Positions 1-9,241 are shown, numbered from the stretch's first letter. The stretch: 64,000 nucleotides of DNA from Allomuricauda sp. (GCF_013911645.1 NZ_JACESV010000001.1:682001-746000), one strand, 5' to 3'. The notes: a model not told the origin generated them from the letters alone. A program made the numbers and translations.

Positions 1-693
1 GTTGAGTATGGGGCGAACCATCCCAAATTTATTCACCTGAATATAGAATTTATTCCAGTTTATACGCCTTTTATGGTACACAAAAGCTTTTGGGAACAAT
101 CGGGTTTCAAACCCTGCTTTCCAAACCCGGAAAGTAAGGTCCGGGTCTTCGCCCGGATGAATTCTGCCAAAACCTCCCGTTTTTTCAAAAGCATTTTTGG
201 AAATGCCCATGTTAAAGCTACGGGGTTGAAACTTTCCTACAGCCTTTTCCCCTCCCCTTATGCCTCCAGTGGTAAAAAAAGAGGTCATTACATAGTTTAT
301 GGCCTTTTGTACAGTGGTGAACGAAGCATCTGCGGAATCGGGGCCACCAAAACAGTGTACAAACTCCCTTGTTAGTTCCTTGTCCACTTCGGACAAATAT
401 TGCTTTGGCAGGATACAGTCCGAATCCAGAATGATGAAATAATTTCCTTTGGCATGTTGCATTCCAAAATTTCTGGAGTCCCCGGGTCCCGAATTTTTCT
501 TGAAGTAGTAGGAAATGTTCAACTTGCCCTGAAACCTATCCACTACTTCCTCCGAACTTTGTGAAGACCCATCCTCAACAACAACCACCTCAAAATCTTT
601 CTGGAAGTCTTGTTTTTGAAGGCTTTCCAAGAGTTCCCGAACTTCTTCGGGTCTATTGTAAACCGGGACCACTATGGAAAAAAAAGTGTTCAT
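1..693 (-). CDS. Family 2 glycosyltransferase (3' end beyond window)
   Basis: The reading frame opens with ATG at 691-693 and stays open to the window edge, giving 231 residues of a cut protein. The N-terminus FSIVVPVYNRPEEV, an EDGSS at residues 40-44, a D-S-D metal/nucleotide site near residue 90 and a GEDPDLTFR stretch near 181 are hallmarks of a GT-A fold family 2 enzyme that moves sugars from nucleotide donors onto glycans or lipids at the inner membrane. No acceptor can be inferred. It follows fabI on the same strand, but a terminator hairpin separates them, so it probably depends on its own or read-through transcription. Confidence 0.9.
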   Translation of the reverse strand, partial: MNTFFSIVVPVYNRPEEVRELLESLQKQDFQKDFEVVVVEDGSSQSSEEVVDRFQGKLNISYYFKKNSGPGDSRNFGMQHAKGNYFIILDSDCILPKQYLSEVDKELTREFVHCFGGPDSADASFTTVQKAINYVMTSFFTTGGIRGGEKAVGKFQPRSFNMGISKNAFEKTGGFGRIHPGEDPDLTFRVWKAGFETRLFPKAFVYHKRRINWNKFYIQVNKFGMVRPILN

Positions 694-702
694 CTCAAAC
701 AG

Positions 703-729
703 AAAAGCCACCCTAAAAAGAGTGGCTTC
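703..729 (-). terminator. Terminator hairpin after fabI
   Basis: On the minus strand AAGCCAC and GTGGCTT form a stem of about 7 bp around an AT-rich loop and are followed by TTTTC. It lies 19 bases past the fabI stop codon and before the glycosyltransferase start. Confidence 0.65.
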
Positions 730-747
730 CCATATATTTTTTAAAGT

Positions 748-1560
748 TTATTTCGAAAACTCATCGATTACTTCTTGACTTACCCCTGTATTGGAGAACC
801 CACCATCATGGAACAAGTTCTGCATGGTCACTTTTTTGGTCAAATCCGAGAAAAGTGATACCGTATAGTTGGCACAATCATCTGCGGTGGCGTTGCCCAA
901 TGGCGACATTTTTTCCGCGTAGTTGATGAATCCATCAAACCCTTTTACACCCTGTCCGGCTGTGGTCGGGGTCGGAGATTGGGAAATTGTGTTCACTCTC
1001 ACCTTGTGTTCTTTTCCAAAGAAATAACCAAAGCTTCTTGCCACGGACTCCAAATAGGCCTTGTTGTCCGCCATATCGTTATAATCTGGGAATGTTCTCT
1101 GCGCAGCCATGTAGGTCAAAGCAACTATACTTCCCCATTGGTTCATCGCTTCAGCTTTATAAAGCGACTGCATAACTTTATGGAAAGATAATGCCGATAC
1201 GTCCCAGCCTTTTTCCGTAAAGCTATAGTTTTCATCTGTGTAATGTCTTCCTTTTCTAACGTTTACGGACATACCGATGGAATGGAGCACAAAATCCAGT
1301 TTTCCTCCCAAAATCTCCATGGATTTCTCCACCAAGTTTTTCAAGTCCTCCTCGTTAGTGGCATCGGCGGGAATAATTTCTGAATTGGTTTTTTCCGCAA
1401 GTTCATTTATTTGCCCCATTCGCATGGCGATGGGTGCGTTGGTAAGCACAAACTCACCCCCTTCTTCATGAACACGTTCTGCAGTTTTCCAAGCAATGGA
1501 GTTTGCATCCAGAGCACCAAAAATGATTCCTTTTTTACCTTTTAAAAGATTGTATGCCAT
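748..1560 (-). CDS. fabI: Enoyl-[acyl-carrier-protein] reductase (NADH)
   Basis: This enzyme catalyses the last reduction of each fatty acid elongation cycle, reducing trans-2-enoyl-ACP with NADH in the cytoplasm. The 270-residue protein starts MAYNLLKGKKG; a glycine-rich cofactor site (GALDANSIAW) lies at residues 15-24. The catalytic set Tyr150-x9-Tyr160-x6-Lys167 has the same spacing as Tyr146/Tyr156/Lys163 of E. coli FabI. An upstream in-frame ATG at 1590 would add ten residues, but it overlaps a likely promoter element (1588-1595), so the start at 1560 is preferred. A terminator hairpin follows the gene. Confidence 0.95.
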   Translation of the reverse strand: MAYNLLKGKKGIIFGALDANSIAWKTAERVHEEGGEFVLTNAPIAMRMGQINELAEKTNSEIIPADATNEEDLKNLVEKSMEILGGKLDFVLHSIGMSVNVRKGRHYTDENYSFTEKGWDVSALSFHKVMQSLYKAEAMNQWGSIVALTYMAAQRTFPDYNDMADNKAYLESVARSFGYFFGKEHKVRVNTISQSPTPTTAGQGVKGFDGFINYAEKMSPLGNATADDCANYTVSLFSDLTKKVTMQNLFHDGGFSNTGVSQEVIDEFSK

Positions 1561-1587
1561 AATTTCTTGCAATTGTTGATTGTGTGA

Positions 1588-1595
1588 CAAAGATA
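1588..1595 (-). promoter_or_regulatory. Probable fabI promoter, -7 element
   Basis: TATCTTTG on the minus strand matches the Bacteroidota -7 consensus TAnnTTTG. The -33 position shows only a weak match. Transcription would begin about 20 bases before the ATG at 1560. Confidence 0.45.
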
Positions 1596-1640
1596 TTTAA
1601 ACTATTTTGATTGTTAACATCCTTAAGAATATAGATTTCT

Positions 1641-1667
1641 GTCATCCTGAACTTGATTCAGGGTGAC
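1641..1667. repeat. Short palindromic repeat between recN and fabI
   Basis: GTCATCCTGAA and TTCAGGGTGAC form an inverted repeat of 11 bp arms with one mismatch and a 5-base spacer. It belongs to the GTCAT/TGAC-ended palindromes seen elsewhere in the window. It lacks a T-tract on the recN strand, so a simple terminator role is unlikely. Confidence 0.6.
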
Positions 1668-1687
1668 GAGTTTTTCATCAAAATACT

Positions 1688-3340
1688 TTATTGCAATAGC
1701 TCCTTGGCGTGGGCCAAAGCGGATTCGGATAAGGACTTACCACCTAACATTTCGGCCAGTTCACGTACACGCTCATCCGTGCTTAATTGTTTGATGTGTG
1801 TGCTTGTTCCTTCCGCACCTTCTTCTTTATAGACCTTGAATTGGTATTTTCCTTTTGATGCGACCTGCGGCAAGTGGGTAATGGAAAAGACTTGCATGGT
1901 ACTGCTCATTTGCTGCATAATCTCCCCCATTCGGTTTGATATTTCTCCCGAAACCCCTGTGTCGATTTCATCGAACATCATGGTGGGCAGATTTTCATAC
2001 TCGGCCAAAATAGATTTTATAGTCAGCATAATACGGGAAAGTTCCCCGCCTGATGCTACTTTTTTCAGTTCGCCATAATTGGAACCCTTGTTCGCAGAAA
2101 ACAAGAATACCAGATCATCTTTTCCATTGGTTTTGAACGATTTGGACGGATTTACCTTAATATTAAAAGTAGCTGATGGCATACCTAAAGATGCCAAGTT
2201 TGCCTGAAGCCTTTCGTTCAACTTTGGAATGACGGCTTTTCTACCATCGCTTATTTTTTGGGCCCATGCTTCCACTTTTTTGGTAATCTCAGAAACCTCT
2301 TCTCTTTTTGCTTTGATTTTGGACTCAATATTGGCCACGGCATCCACTTTTTGAGTCAAATCTTCGCGAATGGCAATCAATTCGGATACTGAATCGGTAT
2401 GGTGTTTTTTCTGTAAATCATAGAGTTGCTGCAATTTCCCATTGACTACTTCCAAACGTTCTGGGTCAGCTTCCACACTTTCCTGTAATTGCTCCAGTTC
2501 AGAAGCAATATCGTCAGTTTCAATCAATACGGATTGAATTCTATCGCTCAACGATTTATAGTCAGCCCCAAAATCCGTTAAACCTTGAAATGCCCGTTTT
2601 AAATCGGTAAGGCGGCCCACAATGCCCAATTGTTCATCGTTCAACAATTGATGGCCTGCGGACAATTGCTCCATAATCTGCTCCACATTGTTCAATTGCT
2701 CATATTCGGCCTCTAACTCTTCCTGCATGCCTTCTTTGAGCTTTGCAGCCTCTAATTCTTCAAGCAAAAAACTGTTGTAGTCGTGTTCCTTATCTGCTTC
2801 AGTCTGAAAATCTTCCAATTTTTGAAGTTCTTTGGATGCCGTTCGTAATCTTTCAAGCTCTTCGGCGTATGTTGACAAGTTTTCTGAGTTGTCGGCCAGA
2901 GCATCCAATACCTTCATCTGGAAATCATTTTCGGTAAGTCGCATGGTCTGGTGCTGGGAGTGCACATCCACCAATTGGTCGCCCAATGTCCGCATCACAT
3001 CCAAAGTAACGGGGGAATCGTTCACAAATGCCCTGGATTTTCCGCTGGGCAGTATTTCCCGACGAAGAATGGTTTTGTCATCATAATCCAAATCATTGTC
3101 CTCAAAAAAAGACTGGAGTTGGTATTTGGACACATCGAACTCTGCCTCTATCACGCATTTTTGTGCCGTATTTTTTAACGATGATAGGTCGGCGCGTTTT
3201 CCCAATACCATGGAAAGACCTCCCAAAAGAATTGATTTCCCTGCGCCCGTTTCACCCGTTATTGTAGTGAATCCGTTGGAAAACGAAACACTTACATCAT
3301 CAATGAGTGCATAATTTTGGATGGATAGATTTACTAGCAA
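1688..3340 (-). CDS. recN: DNA repair ATPase RecN
   Basis: RecN is an SMC-like cytoplasmic ATPase that helps repair double-strand breaks by holding DNA ends together. The 550-residue length matches the family. The Walker A motif GETGAGKS is at residues 29-36, right after a short N-terminal strand region. The middle (about residues 150-380) is rich in Glu, Lys, Leu and Gln, as expected of the coiled-coil arms. The C-terminal half carries the ABC signature region (KKVASGGELSRIML) and the Walker B stretch MMFDEIDTGVSG. It is the downstream neighbour of porD, separated by a palindromic repeat element. Confidence 0.97.
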   Translation of the reverse strand: MLVNLSIQNYALIDDVSVSFSNGFTTITGETGAGKSILLGGLSMVLGKRADLSSLKNTAQKCVIEAEFDVSKYQLQSFFEDNDLDYDDKTILRREILPSGKSRAFVNDSPVTLDVMRTLGDQLVDVHSQHQTMRLTENDFQMKVLDALADNSENLSTYAEELERLRTASKELQKLEDFQTEADKEHDYNSFLLEELEAAKLKEGMQEELEAEYEQLNNVEQIMEQLSAGHQLLNDEQLGIVGRLTDLKRAFQGLTDFGADYKSLSDRIQSVLIETDDIASELEQLQESVEADPERLEVVNGKLQQLYDLQKKHHTDSVSELIAIREDLTQKVDAVANIESKIKAKREEVSEITKKVEAWAQKISDGRKAVIPKLNERLQANLASLGMPSATFNIKVNPSKSFKTNGKDDLVFLFSANKGSNYGELKKVASGGELSRIMLTIKSILAEYENLPTMMFDEIDTGVSGEISNRMGEIMQQMSSTMQVFSITHLPQVASKGKYQFKVYKEEGAEGTSTHIKQLSTDERVRELAEMLGGKSLSESALAHAKELLQ

Positions 3341-3394
3341 TATCGAAGATTTTACCCGTAAAGATAAACCTCTTTATAGAACTGCACTAACCCA

Positions 3395-3589
3395 TTGTGC
3401 ATTTTGAAAAAATTCGTCATTTCGAGTGGATTTCACGATAGCATGAGTGAAATTTGTATCGAGAAAAAGAATTTTTGTCTAAAAAAGTTCTCGATACATT
3501 TCGGCACCGCTCAATGCAACGCGATTTTTCGTTCCTCAAAATCACTCGAACTGACGCCTAGAACTGAGCTGTATGTTCAAAATGCACAA
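3395..3589. repeat. Nested inverted-repeat (MITE-like) element
   Basis: A 195-bp non-coding element bounded by perfect 14-bp inverted repeats TTGTGCATTTTGAA (3395-3408) and its complement (3576-3589). A second pair, CGTCATTTCGAGTG (3415-3428) and CACTCGAACTGACG (3543-3556), lies inside with one mismatch. A third, GTATCGAGAA/TTCTCGATAC, is nested further in. No reading frame in it resembles a transposase. It fills the recN-porD gap and could fold into a long cruciform or an RNA stem. Confidence 0.75.
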
Positions 3590-3598
3590 CAGATTGAA

Positions 3599-4489
3599 CT
3601 AGTAATTTATTTCATTCCATGTGCTGGAATAAAATGGAGCCACTTTGTTTAGGGTTTCCTTGAGTTTTACAATGTCCACTTTGGGACCATCGGAAAAGAT
3701 GTTCTGGATTTCCTCGGACTTGGCATCAAAAAAAGTCTGAATCAAAAAGGCATTGGGCCTTCGGCTTATAAGGGTTTCAAATAAACGTAGGCTTCCTGCA
3801 ATGATTTGTTTGCCCGTACTGTTATTGTCCGCCAAGATATCGAGCCCTTTTCTGTGGTAGTTGTACATGGCGATGCGATATTCCCTAAAAGAGTTGCTCA
3901 ATAGGTTGTCGACCAATTCAAAACGGCTACGATCACCTGTATCCTGACTCCATCCGCTGTAACTGGAACTTTGTGCCTGTGTTACAATATTTTGGGCCTG
4001 GCGGTAGAAATCGTTTCCGCCTTCCAAGGAAAAGGTATCGGCATCCAACCCTAAAATAATATACATGTAGTACGAAATAACACCTACTAAATTGGAATCG
4101 AAATTGTTTGGATTATACACCAAAGGTTGAAATTCCTGATACTGAAAATTGAAGGAATTGTCCTTGTAATTGAACACGGGACTTTCATAAGTGGTATTGA
4201 ATACGGGTCGTGTAGACTGAATTTGGATATTGGCCTCAAAATGGTCCGATTCGTATTGAGTTACCGTAATAAACATACGTGCATTTACCCGCTCATTTTC
4301 ACGATAAGTCCTGTTCGTCCACTTTGTTTTGTTCACAAAATCGTTGAGGGAACGTTCCAAAGTCCTAAAAATCTGCTGGTTGGTCTGTCCCACTTGGTCA
4401 GAGTTCACGGTTACCTCACAATTCAGTTCTTGCGCTGGGAGAGCAAGGGTAACAAGCAATAGAAAAATGGAAAACAGTATGTTACGCAT
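3599..4489 (-). CDS. porD: DUF4835 family protein, PorD-like (type IX secretion)
   Basis: A 296-residue exported protein with a Sec signal peptide (RNILFSIFLLLVTLALPAQE, cut around residue 19-20). The rest matches my memory of the DUF4835 family: repeated QxxFRTLERSLNDFVNKTKW, GVISYYMYIILGLDADTF and RFELVDNLLSNSFREYR segments. The Porphyromonas member, PorD, has been linked to type IX secretion; a mechanism is not established here. The gene overlaps the end of coaBC by 8 bases, so it is translated within the coaBC operon. The place between coaBC and recN is common in Flavobacteriia. Confidence 0.8.
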   Translation of the reverse strand: MRNILFSIFLLLVTLALPAQELNCEVTVNSDQVGQTNQQIFRTLERSLNDFVNKTKWTNRTYRENERVNARMFITVTQYESDHFEANIQIQSTRPVFNTTYESPVFNYKDNSFNFQYQEFQPLVYNPNNFDSNLVGVISYYMYIILGLDADTFSLEGGNDFYRQAQNIVTQAQSSSYSGWSQDTGDRSRFELVDNLLSNSFREYRIAMYNYHRKGLDILADNNSTGKQIIAGSLRLFETLISRRPNAFLIQTFFDAKSEEIQNIFSDGPKVDIVKLKETLNKVAPFYSSTWNEINY

Positions 4490-5687
4490 GGATTCTGGAG
4501 ATAATTTCTTGCCAAATATCGGAAGCCACTTCGGGCTTCGTCTTCAAATCAAACGTTTTTATGTTCGAATTCTTATCTATAAAGGTGATTTTATTCGTGT
4601 TGCCTCCAAATCCCGCACCATCATCTTTTAATGAGTTAAGGATAATGCCGTCCAAATGTTTTCTTTTGAGCTTGCCTTTGGCATTTTCCAGTTCGTTCTG
4701 GGTCTCCAAGGCAAAACCTACCAAAAATTGATTCTTTTTGTTTTCGCCGAGCGACATGAGAATATCCGGAGTACGTTCCAACTCTATGAACATTTCACCC
4801 TCCTTTTTCTTTACTTTTTCCGCTGCGATAGATTTAGGTCGATAATCAGCCACTGCAGCAGCACAAATGGCAACATCCATGTCTGCATAATAATTATGGC
4901 ATGCTTCGTACATTTCCTGTGCAGAAGTTACCCGAATCAGTTGAATGGAATTGTGGTTGATGTTCAAATGCGTTGGACCTGAAACCAAAATAACCTTTGC
5001 TCCCAAATCGCCTGCTTTTTTGGCCAGTTCAAATCCCATGGTTCCGGTGGAGCGATTTCCCAAAAAACGAACGGGATCAATAGCCTCCTGTGTTGGGCCT
5101 GCCGTAATCAGTACTTTTTTTCCTGATAGCGGGAGTCCTTTGGCTAAATCTTCCTGAATGAATGTTACAATGTTCTCAGGTTCTGCCATACGACCTTCTC
5201 CGTGCAAGCCGCTAGCCAATTCGCCAGATTCCGCTGGAATCATGGTGTTGCCAAAAGATTCAAGTTTATCCAGAGAGTTCTTGGTGGAAGGATGCTTGTA
5301 CATATCCAAATCCATGGCAGGAGCAAAGTAAACAGGGCATTTGGCCGATAAATAGGTTGCCAAAAGCAAATTGTCGCAGGTTCCATTGGCCATTTTCGAT
5401 AACGTGTTGGCCGTGGCTGGCGCAATCAACATTATATCTGCCCAAAGACCGAGTTTCACGTGGTTGTTCCAGGACAGGCTTCCATCCTCTTCGTTCACAA
5501 AATCCATCAAAACTGGGTTCTTGGAAAGTGTGGAAAGCGTAAGTGGAGAAACAAAAGAGCTGGCGCTCTGGGTCATTACAATTTTGACCTGGGCACCAGC
5601 TTTAATCAGTAAACGAACAAGAAATGTGGTCTTGTACGCGGCAATTCCCCCGGAAATTCCTAAAAGGATATTTTTACCGCCAAGCAT
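4482..5687 (-). CDS. coaBC: Bifunctional phosphopantothenoylcysteine decarboxylase / phosphopantothenate-cysteine ligase
   Basis: The protein adds cysteine to 4'-phosphopantothenate and decarboxylates the product, two steps of coenzyme A synthesis. The 401-residue length is standard. The N-terminal CoaC flavodoxin-like half contains GISGGIAAYKT (residues 9-19), the active-site NNHVKLG and IAPATANTLSK. The PAMN substrate motif reads PAMDLDMY here. The CoaB half begins near VLITAGPTQEAIDPVRFLGN and keeps the STGTMG nucleotide site and KVKKKEGEM lysines. It lies 3 bases after the omega gene and overlaps porD, indicating one operon. Confidence 0.96.
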   Translation of the reverse strand: MLGGKNILLGISGGIAAYKTTFLVRLLIKAGAQVKIVMTQSASSFVSPLTLSTLSKNPVLMDFVNEEDGSLSWNNHVKLGLWADIMLIAPATANTLSKMANGTCDNLLLATYLSAKCPVYFAPAMDLDMYKHPSTKNSLDKLESFGNTMIPAESGELASGLHGEGRMAEPENIVTFIQEDLAKGLPLSGKKVLITAGPTQEAIDPVRFLGNRSTGTMGFELAKKAGDLGAKVILVSGPTHLNINHNSIQLIRVTSAQEMYEACHNYYADMDVAICAAAVADYRPKSIAAEKVKKKEGEMFIELERTPDILMSLGENKKNQFLVGFALETQNELENAKGKLKRKHLDGIILNSLKDDGAGFGGNTNKITFIDKNSNIKTFDLKTKPEVASDIWQEIISRIHA

Positions 5688-5690
5688 TTC

Positions 5691-6017
5691 TTAAGCGTCT
5701 TTCGCTGTATTCCTGTAGTAAATTTTATCCTCCAACCACTCTTGTACTGCCAAAGCGTGTGGTTTTGGCAACTTTTCGTAAAACTTGGAAACTTCGATTT
5801 GTTCTTTGTTTTCGAACACTTCTTCCAAGCTGTCGCTGTATGTGGCGAATTCTTCAAGCTTTTCCAATAACTCCTTTTTTATTTCTGAATTGATTTGGAT
5901 CGCTCTTTTGGCCGTGATGGAAATGGCTTCGTAAATGTTTTCGGTTTTTTCGTCAAACTCGTTTCTATTGAGTGTTACTGTGGAAACCGGGGCCTTGGTG
6001 TTTTTCAAATCTTGCAT
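5691..6017 (-). CDS. rpoZ: RNA polymerase omega/Rpb6-family subunit
   Basis: A 108-residue protein with the Rpb6/omega core: VTLNRNEFDEKTENIYEAIS followed by TAKRAIQINSE (residues about 13-47), the helix that clamps the beta' C-terminus and stabilises RNA polymerase. The second half, ending in AVQEWLEDKIYYR, is typical of Bacteroidota members, which are longer and diverge strongly from E. coli RpoZ. It sits 24 bases after bamD and 3 bases before coaBC, in the widely conserved bamD-omega-coaBC order. Confidence 0.85.
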   Translation of the reverse strand: MQDLKNTKAPVSTVTLNRNEFDEKTENIYEAISITAKRAIQINSEIKKELLEKLEEFATYSDSLEEVFENKEQIEVSKFYEKLPKPHALAVQEWLEDKIYYRNTAKDA

Positions 6018-6041
6018 GTGCAGTGGTTTAAAAACTAATTT

Positions 6042-6863
6042 TTATTTGGATAAGGAAGTTGAATATACGCTCAATTCCTGTTGAATCGTTTCAGCAAGTT
6101 GGTCTGCTTCTTTTTTGAATTTCGATTCCGGAAAATAGCGTATTAAATTATTATAGGAGTCAAGAGCGTCTTCCAATCGCTCTTTCTTCTTGTCCATTGT
6201 ACTGTTCAAAGCCAGCTCTGTAGCGGCTTCAATTCGGTAATAAAGGGCTTCTTCCCTATATACCGAACCTGGATTATCAGTTATAAAATTATCGAACGCA
6301 GTTATAGCTGAAATTAAAACAGGTAGGTTAAATTTTCCTAATTTGTTGAATTGTTTCGCTATTTCTATCTGTTTCTTCTCTTTCTTGGTGGTCAACTCCT
6401 TGGCCATGGCGTTGGCTTCCTCAAAATATTCCGATTCGGAATAATTGTTGATAAAGGTTTGGAGTTTCAACAAGGCTTTGTCTGTTTCCGTTTGATCCAA
6501 AGAATATCTTGGAGACAGCATGTAGTAACTTTTTGCTCCCAAAAAGCTCGCTTCTTGGATTTTATCACTTCGTGGATACGATTTTATAAAGCGTTCGAAC
6601 TGATAGCCTGACAAATAATAGTCACCGTTTTTGAAATAACTGTCGGCAAAAAAGAACATTACCCGCTCTCCTTGGGGCTTACCAACGTATTTGGGCGCAA
6701 TTTGCTCGAACAAACGAACTGCCCTTTTATAATCACCCTCGTTGTACAGCTTTTCGGCCATATCGTATTTGGCCTTCACATCGGTTTCCTTCAGTACCTT
6801 TTGGTACTCGCTACAGGATACAAGGAGTGCCATTGCACAACAAAAAAGGAGTATTGACCTCAT
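6042..6863 (-). CDS. bamD: Outer-membrane assembly lipoprotein BamD
   Basis: BamD is the TPR lipoprotein of the BAM complex that inserts beta-barrels into the outer membrane. From the ATG at 6863 the 273-residue protein has a short lipoprotein signal peptide with a lipobox ending LLVSC (Cys17) and five TPR-like repeats, for example AEKLYNEGDYKRAVRLFEQI and ADSYFKNGDYYLSGYQFERF. An ATG four codons upstream (6875) is also in frame, but a -7 promoter element at 6880-6887 would start the transcript at or after it, so the second ATG is favoured. Confidence 0.92.
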   Translation of the reverse strand: MRSILLFCCAMALLVSCSEYQKVLKETDVKAKYDMAEKLYNEGDYKRAVRLFEQIAPKYVGKPQGERVMFFFADSYFKNGDYYLSGYQFERFIKSYPRSDKIQEASFLGAKSYYMLSPRYSLDQTETDKALLKLQTFINNYSESEYFEEANAMAKELTTKKEKKQIEIAKQFNKLGKFNLPVLISAITAFDNFITDNPGSVYREEALYYRIEAATELALNSTMDKKKERLEDALDSYNNLIRYFPESKFKKEADQLAETIQQELSVYSTSLSK

Positions 6864-6879
6864 ATTCAAAAACATTTTG

Positions 6880-6887
6880 CAAAATTA
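6880..6887 (-). promoter_or_regulatory. Probable promoter of the bamD-omega-coaBC-porD operon
   Basis: TAATTTTG on the minus strand matches TAnnTTTG exactly. It lies 16 bases before the preferred bamD ATG. The -33 region is only T-rich. A promoter here would uncouple bamD from dapA, 120 bases upstream. Confidence 0.5.
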
Positions 6888-6983
6888 GTGATATTGAATG
6901 GATATAAAAAATGAATTTTCACCACTCAAATGTAAAGGGTACAATGGCCAATCCCCAATAATTTGGGCAACATTTAACGAATT

Positions 6984-7874
6984 TTAAACATGTGCCCTGT
7001 CCAGTGACTTTAGCGAAGCACTTATTTTTTCTTTTAATACAGGGGTCGCTTCAACCAGTGGCAGCCTAACTGTTGCTTTTGAAACACCCTTGCTTTCAAA
7101 AATACTTTTGATCCCTGCCGGATTACCTTCCTCAAAAATAAGCGACATTAACGCCGACAGTTTATGGTGTATTCCATAAGCTTCTTTTGCATTGCCCTCC
7201 AAACCTAGTTTGATCATATCCGAAAAAAGCGTAGGCAATCCCTGGCCCAAAACCGAGATAACTCCGGCCCCACCGGCCAAAACGGTTGGCAAGGCTGTGG
7301 CATCGTCACCGGAAATCACCAAAAAGCTTTCCGGTTTGTTTTTGATGATTTCACCAATCTGCACCAAATCCCCGCATGCTTCTTTAATTCCCACGATATT
7401 GGAAAATTCATGGGCCAGCCTTAGGGTCGTTTCGGGCAACATATTGCTTCCTGTCCTAGAAGGCACATTATATAGTACAATTGGTATGGGCGATGCTTCG
7501 GCAATCACTTTAAAATGTTGGTATATGCCTTCTTGCGTAGGTTTGTTGTAATATGGCGATACGGAGAGAATGGCATCAATCTCGGACAGATCCAATGTTT
7601 TTAATTCGTTGGCCACGGCCATTGTGTTGTTTCCTCCCACACCAAGTATTAATGGAAGCCTGCCAGCATTGGTGCGCACTACAATATCGACCACCAATTG
7701 CTTTTCTGCTTGGGAAAGGGTTGCGGATTCGGCTGTTGTTCCCAATACCACCAAATAATCCACACCTCCTTGAATATTGTGTTCAACTATCCTTTCCAAG
7801 GCAGCTACATCTACCGATAAATCTTCTCTGAACGGGGTTACCAATGCTACTCCTGTTCCGATCAACTGTTCCAT
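6984..7874 (-). CDS. dapA: 4-hydroxy-tetrahydrodipicolinate synthase
   Basis: DapA condenses pyruvate with aspartate semialdehyde, the first committed step of diaminopimelate and lysine synthesis. The 296-residue TIM barrel has GTTAESATL near residues 45-53, LYNVPSRTG with the catalytic tyrosine near residue 133-141, and the Schiff-base lysine in GIKEACGD near residue 162. Gly-rich [10 protein letters not shown] follows. It begins 4 bases after the stop of the DUF6913-like gene, so the two are probably co-transcribed. The later dapF gene of the same pathway lies at 29 kb, not in this operon. Confidence 0.97.
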   Translation of the reverse strand: MEQLIGTGVALVTPFREDLSVDVAALERIVEHNIQGGVDYLVVLGTTAESATLSQAEKQLVVDIVVRTNAGRLPLILGVGGNNTMAVANELKTLDLSEIDAILSVSPYYNKPTQEGIYQHFKVIAEASPIPIVLYNVPSRTGSNMLPETTLRLAHEFSNIVGIKEACGDLVQIGEIIKNKPESFLVISGDDATALPTVLAGGAGVISVLGQGLPTLFSDMIKLGLEGNAKEAYGIHHKLSALMSLIFEEGNPAGIKSIFESKGVSKATVRLPLVEATPVLKEKISASLKSLDRAHV

Positions 7875-7878
7875 TTGT

Positions 7879-8412
7879 TCAAATTTCGTTTAAGATCTTT
7901 AAATACTTTTTCAACTCACTCTTGAACAATTTAAAATCATTCAAGGGTATGTTTAAGATCAAATCGTTGAGCTTGGGGTCTTGGGCACCTAATCCAACCT
8001 TGAGCCGAGCGGGGGTTTTTACGGACAACAGCTTCATCATTAAATTGTCCTCCTCGTAATAATTGACCAACATATCGTATTCCCTGCCCAAAAACTCAAG
8101 AACGTAGCTGTTCTCTATTTGGCCCTTCCAACCTAAGTCCTTATCAGAGAACATTTGTATGGTATACGGTGAATTTTTGTCGTACTCCCGCTTATAGCCA
8201 ATAATTTTTATAGCGTTGGGCCTTAATCCGAACTCATCAATAAGCTCATAAAAGGTCTCCGCCTTCTGGAAATTATCAACATCCACTATGCAGCCAACGC
8301 TGGTTATTCCCTTCTCCCTGGTCACGGACTTCGAGGGCTTTTCCATTTCTCCCTGTAAATATTTAAGCCCGGATTTAACCTTAAATTTGTCTTGGAGTCC
8401 TTTCAAAAACAT
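7879..8412 (-). CDS. Conserved flavobacterial protein (DUF6913-like)
   Basis: A 177-residue soluble protein of unknown function. The open frame extends upstream, but the ATG at 8412 ([15 protein letters not shown]) is the likely start because the upstream part overlaps the divergent lipoprotein gene. It has a Rossmann-like pattern ([20 protein letters not shown], then [11 protein letters not shown]) and a C-terminal [20 protein letters not shown] associate it with DUF6913 from memory, without a search. It precedes dapA by 4 bases in the same direction. Confidence 0.7.
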   Translation of the reverse strand: MFLKGLQDKFKVKSGLKYLQGEMEKPSKSVTREKGITSVGCIVDVDNFQKAETFYELIDEFGLRPNAIKIIGYKREYDKNSPYTIQMFSDKDLGWKGQIENSYVLEFLGREYDMLVNYYEEDNLMMKLLSVKTPARLKVGLGAQDPKLNDLILNIPLNDFKLFKSELKKYLKILNEI

Positions 8413-8473
8413 ATTTTTGATGATTTTTACAAAGGTAAATAATCTACCAAGACGACTTAACAAAGATACGCAC

Positions 8474-9241
8474 GTGGATAATCTAAAATTTAAACAATTT
8501 GTTATATTTATAACTTTTTGTTTTTTGCTCTCCTGTAAAAATGATACGGGGAAACTTACGGAAATCAAAGGCAAGCAAATTCCCATCGACTCTACCATTG
8601 CCCAAACCGATTCCATAGCCAGCTTTGTGGAACCCTACAAAAACAGAATCAACGAAGTACTGGACAGCACCTTGGCCTACGCTCCAAAACCGCTGTTACT
8701 GAACGATGGAGAACGCACCTCATCCATGGGCAACTTAATGGCGGACATTGTTTTTGAACAGGCTTCCCCTATTTTCAATTCCAGAACAGGAAAAAAATTG
8801 GATTTTGTGGTGTTGAATGCTGGCGGGGTACGTTCTATAATTTCCGAAGGCGATGTAAGTGCCCGCAATGCTTATGAAGTAATGCCCTTTGAAAACTATA
8901 TTGAAGTGGTTGAACTAAGCGGTTCTGCTACACGACAGTTGATCAATTTTGTGGCAAAATCTTCCCGCAGGCACCCTGTATCGGGTATTCAAATTATTAC
9001 GGACAAGAACCGTTCCCTGGAAAACGTGAATATACAGGGACAACCTTTTGACGAAAACCGGAATTACTACGTGGCTACATCCGATTATTTGGTAAATGGC
9101 GGTCCCAGTGTTGGTTTTTTTGATGAAATTATTTCAACGACCGAGACCGATTATCTTTTACGAAATGCCATAATCGATTACTTTAAAAAAGTAGACACCT
9201 TAAAAGCTGTGGTAGATAATCGTTTTATACAATTGGATTAA
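8474..9241 (+). CDS. 5'-nucleotidase C-terminal domain lipoprotein
   Basis: A 255-residue protein equal to the C-terminal substrate-binding domain of UshA-type 5'-nucleotidases: NLMADIVFEQASP, VLNAGGVRSIISEGDVS, ENYIEVVELSG and VATSDYLVNGG. A GTG at 8474 gives VDNLKFKQFVIFITFCFLLSC, an ideal lipoprotein signal peptide. An ATG at 8420 is in frame but would place 18 polar residues before it. The metal-dependent phosphoesterase half is a separate gene 205 bases downstream, so the two products probably meet in the periplasm to act on nucleotides. The start is divergent from the DUF6913-like gene. Confidence 0.85.
   Translation: MDNLKFKQFVIFITFCFLLSCKNDTGKLTEIKGKQIPIDSTIAQTDSIASFVEPYKNRINEVLDSTLAYAPKPLLLNDGERTSSMGNLMADIVFEQASPIFNSRTGKKLDFVVLNAGGVRSIISEGDVSARNAYEVMPFENYIEVVELSGSATRQLINFVAKSSRRHPVSGIQIITDKNRSLENVNIQGQPFDENRNYYVATSDYLVNGGPSVGFFDEIISTTETDYLLRNAIIDYFKKVDTLKAVVDNRFIQLD

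Noticed and set aside
73..375. A 100-codon plus-strand frame
   Set aside because: It lies antisense to the glycosyltransferase, which has clear family motifs; its sequence resembles no protein family.
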